Positions 58,481-64,000 of a DNA stretch of 64,000 nt are shown here, one piece after another (the first letter of the stretch is position 1; the number at the start of each line of letters is the position of its first letter). Location: contig OX637293.1 in NCBI GenBank assembly GCA_951799445.1, positions 23,436,001 to 23,500,000 of the forward strand, given 5' to 3'. Made by a program: the position numbers and the translations under genes. The DNA comes from Pseudisothecium myosuroides (lineage: Eukaryota; Streptophyta; Bryopsida; Hypnales; Lembophyllaceae). The notes under the pieces are model-generated. The model saw only the letters and a list, made by a program, of their open reading frames with translations, was not told where the DNA came from and made no database searches.

Positions 58481-58491
58481 AAACACTCACA

Positions 58492-58529
58492 CCGTCACAA
58501 AGTCCCGTTGTTACGACTTGTTCCTAACA
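58492..58529 (-). repeat. Proximal end of the chromovirus 3' LTR
   Basis: On the minus strand the sequence TGTTAGGAACAAGTCG follows directly after the purine run AATAAGGGGGGG (polypurine tract, about 58533-58544) and TAA. This is the usual place and form of an LTR start. The pol frame reads on into it (RGGNVRNKS), as in many plant chromoviruses. Confidence 0.55.
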
Positions 58530-59625
58530 TTACCCCCCCTTATTGGCGAGTTTCTTCCTCCCGGTGCTTGAGGATGGAGTCTGTGAAATTCCGCCACGGC
58601 ATCAGGTGCATTCTCTAAATTTGATGCCGGCTCCCAAGAGTGTTCCTCCGGACCATAGTTCTCCCACGCAACCAGATACTGAAGGTTTTTCCAGCGCCCA
58701 AAAAATCCTGAATTAAGAACCTCGCGAACCTCCCATTCAATGTCTACATCGGAAGTGACAATTGGTGGAGGTGGGGTCTTGCGCCGCCCAATAATGGTAT
58801 CTTGGTGGTACTTCTTAACTCTCAAGAAGAGATACATGAAAGACGTTGTGGATGCGAAGTGTCTTTGGAAGCCGTAGACGATAAACCAAATCGGAAATCT
58901 TTGAAAGCATTGAGAATGGCCCCAAAAATTTTGGAGCTAACTTCCGTGATGGTTCGGTGGTAGCAATATTTTCATGTCGGAGAAGTACCTTGTCACCTAT
59001 TTGGAAACTTGGTTGCAATTTCACCCCCCTATCATAGCTGCGCTTGGCTTGTTGTCCTGCAATTGTAATCATTATTTTTAATTCTTCATGGATTTGTTGT
59101 AAATGTCATACCCTATCCTCCGCTGCTGGGATGGTAGATGTGGTCGGGGTCATGAAACAAAATGTTGGATGGTAGCCGTATGTTGCATAAAATGGAGAAA
59201 AACCCGTTGCCGAGTGAGATGAATTATTATAGGCAAATTACGCTAAGGGAAGAAGGTCCACCCAGTCGTCTTGGCGTTTTGTAGTGAACATCCGTAAATA
59301 TTGTTCTAAAACTTGATTTACCCTCTCGATCTGGCCATCACTTTGGGGGTGGAAGGTTGTTGTTGAAGATGATTGTATTCGAAGCAATTCACATAATCTC
59401 TTCATAAATTTTGATACGAATACTGAACCCCAATCCGATATGACCTCGGCTGGTGTTCCATGGTGCTTCCATATATGGTTCAAATATAATGAAGCTGTTT
59501 CATTAGAGTCCACCGTCTCGCTTGTGGGGATAAAATGACCCAACTTCGTATTTTTGTCTACTACTACCATGATAGAGTTGTAGCCCTTACTACTTGGTAA
59601 CTTGACGATGAAATCACTGAAAATT
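58511..59625 (-). pseudogene. Chromovirus integrase and chromodomain
   Basis: The integrase core reads KGYNSIMVVVDKNTKLGHFI, DWGSVFVSKF and HPQSDGQIERVNQVLEQYL. Its end, WVDLLPLA, meets TAA at 59238-59240 where plant elements have AEFAYN. The frame continues through SPFYATYGYHP and KVLLRHENI to VFHVSLLES. A small shift near 58830 leads to a chromodomain (EWEVREVLNSGFF...YLVAWENYGPEEHSWEPASNL). Upstream defects include TGA at 59625-59627. The integrase would join element DNA to the host genome; the chromodomain is thought to direct it to heterochromatin. Inactive here. Confidence 0.85.
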
Positions 59626-61480
59626 CATTTCCATGGTGCATGCGCTGCCGGAATTGGCTGCATCAATCCATACCTAGCATGATGCGTAGGTTTTGATCTT
59701 TGACAAATATCACATCCATGCACATAACAATTAACGTACCGGCAGAGTGTAGGCCAATAAAACATTCTTGACACCAACTCCAATGTTTTCGCTTGTCCTT
59801 GATGGCCAACCGCAAGAGCATCATGCCTAGATCGTAGAATTTGTCGCCGGATTTCTTCATCATCAGGGACATAAATCCTATTTTGAAAATGAAGTATTCC
59901 ATCAATAAAAGTGTATTCTTGCAGTCTATGGCGAATGCTTGCTGGAGCTTGGCCTGCATCCCCCTACAAAATGCAAGTACCGGTTCTAATGTAGCATCCT
60001 CTAAAGTGGCCACTTTCAAGCATTGAAGAATACGAGCGTCAGACCAAACTGGCCCACAAGATTCAAGCGCTGCCAATTGTAACAGAGGTCGTTCGCCTTC
60101 ATTTTGTCCATCCATAAGATCCACTCGTCTTGAAAGTGCATCCGCCCCCCCCCCCCCCCCGTTCAATGACCCTGGCCGGTGTTGAATATCAAAATTAAAT
60201 GTCGATAAAAATTCCGACCATCTGGCTTGTCGTTGATTAAGCTGTTTGGAAGTCAGAAAATACTCCAAATTCTTATGATCAGAGATTACGCAAATTTGGT
60301 GAGGAGAACCTTCTAAATAAATCCTCCAGTCTTGAAATGCAAAAATCACGTTCAAAAGTTCTTTGTCAAAAATGTCGTAGTTTTGTTTAGCTGGCAACAT
60401 TTTGGAGCTACAAAATGCATAAGGATGCAAATGCCCGTCTATTCCATACTGTGAAAGAATTCCCCCTGTTGCTGCATCAAAAGCATCAGTCTCAACCACA
60501 AAAGGTCGGTCAAAGTTAGGGTGAATTAATATTGGTGCTTTAAGAAATTTAGATATAAGCTCTTTGAATGCAAGGTCAGTTTGTGATGTCCATAGAAATG
60601 ATTGATCTTGGCGTGTTAAATTTGTAAATGGCATTGCGATGTTTGAATAGCCACATATAAAGCGGCGGTAAAAATTGGCAAATCCAAGAAAAGCTTGAAT
60701 TTCTTTCACCGTTTTCGAGACTGGCCATTCTTGAATAGTGCGAACTTTATCCTGACACATCTCGAGCCCCTTTGATGAAACTATCATGCCTAAAAATTCT
60801 ACAGATTGGTGGTGGAATTCACATTTAGATTCCTTGGCATAAAGTCCATGCTCTTGAAGTCGTCGTAATACCTCTTGTACCACTTGTCGATGCTCTTCTA
60901 AATTCTTAGAGAAAATAAGGATGTCATCCAAGTATATTACCACCGAGATATCTAGAAGGTCGCCAAAAATATCTTGCATATGAGATTGAAATTGAGCCGG
61001 CGCATTCGTTAAGCCAAAAGGCATCACCAAGTACTCAAATAGCCCATACCGAGTCTTGAAGGCCGTCTTAAATTCATGGCCCAATGCCGTACGCAGACGG
61101 TGATACGCTTGCCGTACATCAAGTTTGGTGAATATAGAAGCTTCCACCAATCGGTCCGTGAGCTCTGGAATAAGAGGTAACGGATAATGGTTTTTTACCG
61201 TGACCTTGTTTAAATTCCTATAATCCACACACACCCTAATTGAGCCATCCTTTTTCCTGGCAAATACAATAGGTGCTGAAACTTGTGATTTTGATCTTCG
61301 AATCCATCCCTTCCCCAAATTTTCTTCCAAGTATTTACGGAGTTCTTCTAATTCCCTCGGTGACATTGGTCTCAAGCCGGTGTTGCATAGCTCTTGTCCT
61401 TCTTTAAATTCTATTTTCATATCCGATGTGCTGTAATTCGGTAATTCGTTTGACGCCTGTTCGCTGAACGCACCCCATAA
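59626..61480 (-). pseudogene. Chromovirus reverse transcriptase and RNase H
   Basis: From about 61480: KGWIRRSKSQVSAPIVFARK, CVDYRNLNKVTVKNHYPLP, MPFGLTNAPAQFQ and the polymerase site VVIYLDDILIFS, so the YxDD aspartates are intact. FLGFANFYRRFI, RNase H-like ETDAFDAATGGILSQYG and SDHKNLEYFLTSKQLNQRQARWSEFLS follow. A 1-nt deletion in the G run near 59961-59965 shifts the frame; the correct frame then gives the zinc-binding integrase N-terminus (VNCYVHGCDICQRSKP). The run of 14 C near 60151 lies in frame within ALSRR and may be length-variable. Confidence 0.85.
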
Positions 61481-61534
61481 ATCATGATATTACATCAGAA
61501 TTGGTGGCATTGCCCACCTCAATGCACTCCGAGC

Positions 61535-61684
61535 ACTAGTAGAAAACGCAGGAATTCTAACAGAATTCTATTGATTTGGACGTGTTGTCCCGGTCACTTT
61601 TCTGTTGATTTCAATAGAAAAGTGACCAGGACAACACGTCCAGATCAATAGAATTCTATCAGAATTCCTGCGTTTTCTACTAGT
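61535..61684. mobile_element. Foldback MITE, near-perfect palindrome of 150 bp
   Basis: ACTAGTAGAAAACGCAGG at the left pairs with CCTGCGTTTTCTACTAGT at the right, and the arms pair almost throughout with very few mismatches and practically no loop. The (C)ACTAGTAGAAAA start resembles CACTA-type MITE ends. It interrupts the chromovirus pol frame between protease and reverse transcriptase. Confidence 0.75.
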
Positions 61685-62515
61685 AGAGATATCCAAAGTA
61701 TAAACTTCAGCTTCCAAAGCAGACAGCCAAAACCCCGTAGCTGAAACAAAAGCATGTTTGGGTGCTGTAAGATCTGAGAAATTTCTTATTGTGGTTGAAT
61801 TACCCTCGCCTTGGATACCTGCATTGGTTCGCCTCGGTGGCCCCAAGCCGCCATTTTCTCTCGTCCTTGGCCGAGTTGTCGGTCCCTGGTCCTGCTAACC
61901 CCCCATGGGAGCCTCGATGCCAACGTTGGCGGTGGTCCCTTGCCCGAGCTGCGATAAAGAAGACGGCCGCAAATCCGCCAACTCCCTCAATCCCGCAAGC
62001 TCCCTGTCGATGTCGCCAACCCTCACTTCGAGGTCGTCCACTTTTCCCGCATCCTCCTTGGCCACCACCATTTCTTCCCAAAGAGTAGGCTTGTTTTCGA
62101 TCTTCCCTACTGGAAAGGTCCCTAGAGTGCCCTTGCAAGTCTCCCGACAATGGAGAGAATCAAAGATAACACTCCTTTTCGACCAACGGATGGTAGGATC
62201 GTGGCGGATTAACCATGGAATACCCAAGATGCATGGGTATCTCCTGGTATTGGTGATATCCGCTAGCAATGTCTCGTAGTGATCTCCAATGACCAACTCC
62301 ACCGTAGTCTCATGGGTGCTGAGGCCAGAGTTGATCACTCTTCCATCAACCACCCTCACTTCTCGTGGCAATGATTTAGGTCTTAACTGAGCATGACACT
62401 CTACAGCAAACTTTGGATGCATAAACACCCCTATTGTACTCGAATCCACCAAAGCATGGGTCGTAAAAGAATTGACTTTGGCCATCAAAGTAAGATGAGC
62501 TCCCAGATTAAGCAT
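61685..62515 (-). pseudogene. Chromovirus protease region
   Basis: The frame starts LNLGAHLTLMAKVNSF at 62515. It has the active-site motif HALVDSSTIGVF (DSG changed to DSS) and the later CILGIPWLIRHDPTIRW, typical of Ty3/gypsy retropepsins. A coiled, charged linker follows (EEMVVAKEDAGKVDDLEVRV). A TAG at 61895-61897 interrupts the frame (APMGG, stop, QDQGPTT), which then stays open to the MITE. No gag is seen upstream: the element appears truncated at about 62516. Confidence 0.75.
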
Positions 62516-64000
62516 TACAAATATTATCAGGCCTCAAAAAGGTCGTTAGTAAAATATTTAATTTCTAACCTCGATGACCTCCATCTAGACTATTCCCCTA
62601 TAGCCGCGCGCCTGAACCCACACTGCGCCAAGAGGCCCAATATTTCCTCGCTCAAAATGAATGACGTAGATCTCTTCCTTCTTCCCGCTCCAGATCTTTT
62701 CTTGGCCTTGCTTATCCACATTCACCGTCAAGTTTATAAAATTTCTGGTTTTTGCGCCAACTACTTGGCGCCAATTCAAGGCTTGTCATTGATTTCCGGC
62801 ACTCATTCCCGACACTCAGGGTTCTACCAAATGGTTCTAGCAACAATTCAAAAAATTGCCGCTTATAAAATTTGCGGCTAACTGCCTCGAAACCTATTTT
62901 GATCGTGAATTGTGAGAGCTGGGGTCTCAATTGGAGAGAATTGTGGCAGAATTGATCAATTTTTGATATCGAATTTGTGAGAATTGTGAGACTCGAGGTT
63001 TCATTTGGTGAGAAACGTAGCGAAAATTACTGAATTTTTCATCTCAAATTTATGAAAACTTGAAGCGATCACAAATGTTGAGGATTGTATTCACGATGCT
63101 CTTAGCATAGAAAACAATTTGTGTTATTTTATCAACGAGATGAGCACATGTACTATATCGCAAAGCTTCAGGCATGTGACTGTTTCCGTCCTTTTGTATA
63201 CTCGCACCCATAAGTTATCATAATGTATTCCCGGTTTTCAAATTTCAAAGCAACCAAATCTCTCCCAAGCTTCTCGTTTGTTGATCATTTGAAGACTTCG
63301 CAACAGGTATGATCAACTGAGCACATCAATTAAGTAGAACGTACAGATTAAATTCCATTTTTTAAGTTCACGGAAGATTGTGCTTGGTCTGTGACTCTCG
63401 GCTTCCCTTTGTGGGTGGGGTCCTTAATTTGTTCTGCATTCCTTTTTAGTGAAAGAATCGTTTAGAAAGCATGAATCTCTCGATGTAGGTGTCAAATATG
63501 TTACAACACTAGGTAGATTTTTGAGTTCCAAAGTATCATCATCTTCTCAATTGGTCATTCAATTCAAGACATTAGAATTCTCTTGTATTAAATTCAAAGA
63601 TTGATTATAGATAGATTGAATGTGTCAAACAAAATAAGAATCCGTGTTCAATAACTATGAAACTAAATAAATCACTAGTAACCTTGGCAGGAGCAACTAG
63701 CAAACAGAGCTAGGTTCATAACATCGTGAGACAATTCAATCTAAAAAACCTTCCTCTTTTTCGCGTTTGAGCTAGATAATAACAATAATTGATTGAGCAA
63801 ACCTATTGATTATTGAATTGCCAAATAACACCGAACCTTCTAGAGTAGATTCCTTTGCAAAATCTAAAGAAGATATGAGAACTTTTTCCGCGGTACAAGC
63901 CATTTTCCATGATATACAGAAGTTTCCATGTTGCAAAATGAATCAAAGAAAAACAATACATCAAGATTGTCAGTAAAATTAGATAGGATTCATATAGGAA
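62516..64000. other. AT-rich DNA without recognised gene
   Basis: The chromovirus stops abruptly at the left edge, with no gag, PBS or 5' LTR. Short frames at 62393-62930 are not convincing. The rest shows loose repeats of TTGTGAGAATTGTGAG near 62900-63000 and nothing else that I can support. Confidence 0.3.

Larger units (their letters stand above)
52943..58491 (+). mobile_element. L element R, complete, duplication CCGTC
   Basis: It starts TGTGAGCCCTCAAG and ends AGAAACACTCACA. Both sides carry CCGTC exactly. Length 5549 bp. It is the inverted counterpart of S (45651-51119); the two have different target duplications and are separate insertions. It has a TATATAAG box (54517-54524), one AAGCTT(C)GCCG motif (55692), a minisatellite (56130-56530), the best micro-ORF (57549-58480) and a nested MITE (54783-55344). 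It is inserted 37 bp inside the LTR of the neighbouring chromovirus and is not that element's own LTR. Confidence 0.8.

Noticed and set aside
45651..58491. S and R as two arms of one 12.8-kb inverted-repeat transposon
   Set aside because: Each has its own exact 5-bp duplication (ACCTC and CCGTC) and splits a different host sequence, so they are two separate insertions in opposite orientation.
52943..58545. R as the 3' LTR of the adjacent chromovirus
   Set aside because: The polypurine tract AATAAGGGGGGG is followed by TGTTAGGAAC, the true LTR start. R begins 37 bp further on and has a perfect CCGTC duplication, so it is an insertion into that LTR.
60148..60164. Run of C in the pol gene as a frameshift site
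   Set aside because: The frame reads on correctly from the RNase H side to ALSRR after it. Length may vary or be a sequencing issue, but it does not break the ORF here.
62393..62930. Short ORFs upstream of the protease as a gag remnant
   Set aside because: There is no zinc knuckle (CCHC) or capsid-like helix pattern, and the frames lie on both strands.

Overview
The window looks like nuclear DNA of a land plant with a large, transposon-dense genome. The grounds are a chromodomain Ty3/gypsy polyprotein, a plant-type hAT transposase (BED finger, DUF659-like, C-terminal dimerisation), a relic of a plant cytochrome P450, several plant-style MITEs, and CAG-to-TAG decay of the kind expected from plant CHG methylation. 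I cannot name the species. I see no intact ordinary host gene, no rRNA or tRNA gene and no CRISPR.

Layout. 1-735: 3' end of a copy of element family G (my name; TG...CA ends, one large ORF). 734-8843: a hAT transposon on the minus strand with GGACGG-rich arrays at both ends, split by a complete G copy at 2356-5859. 9035-10678: a divergent protein kinase gene on the minus strand, open except for three TAG codons. 10708-16779: an element of family L (my name; TG...CA ends, about 3.8-6 kb) carrying a second full G copy. 17030-18766: a poly(A)-tailed retroposed sequence with a four-unit stem-loop array. 19777-29034: an inverted L copy with another L copy (21543-26525) nested in it. 29056-30745: a hAT-like C-terminal ORF followed by a GTCCGCGCCC array. 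32206-33040: a P450 pseudogene. 35836-39639 and 39690-43269: two more L copies, the second riddled with MITEs. 43270-52676: a third G copy, split by a complete 5.47-kb L element (45651-51119, target duplication ACCTC). 52943-58491: another complete L element (target duplication CCGTC), inserted 37 bp inside the 3' LTR of a Ty3/gypsy chromovirus whose broken pol runs 58545-62515. 62516-64000: nothing recognised.

The main new points concern families L and G. Both have TG...CA ends and 5-bp target duplications, the marks of LTR-retroelement integration, yet neither has terminal repeats, PBS, PPT, reverse transcriptase or integrase. They may be very large solo LTRs or a separate class. Six L copies hold a short acidic coding exon (51-78 nt, always a multiple of three, ending GAG at a GT donor). 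In four of them a second exon containing SIAWKAQW-like residues joins in phase. L copies also carry a different minisatellite at one conserved position. The G ORF (about 630 codons) survives nearly open in two copies. Most in-frame stops across the old ORFs are TAG, and two align with CAG in a sister copy.

All similarity statements are by eye from the sequence; none was tested with a database or alignment program.
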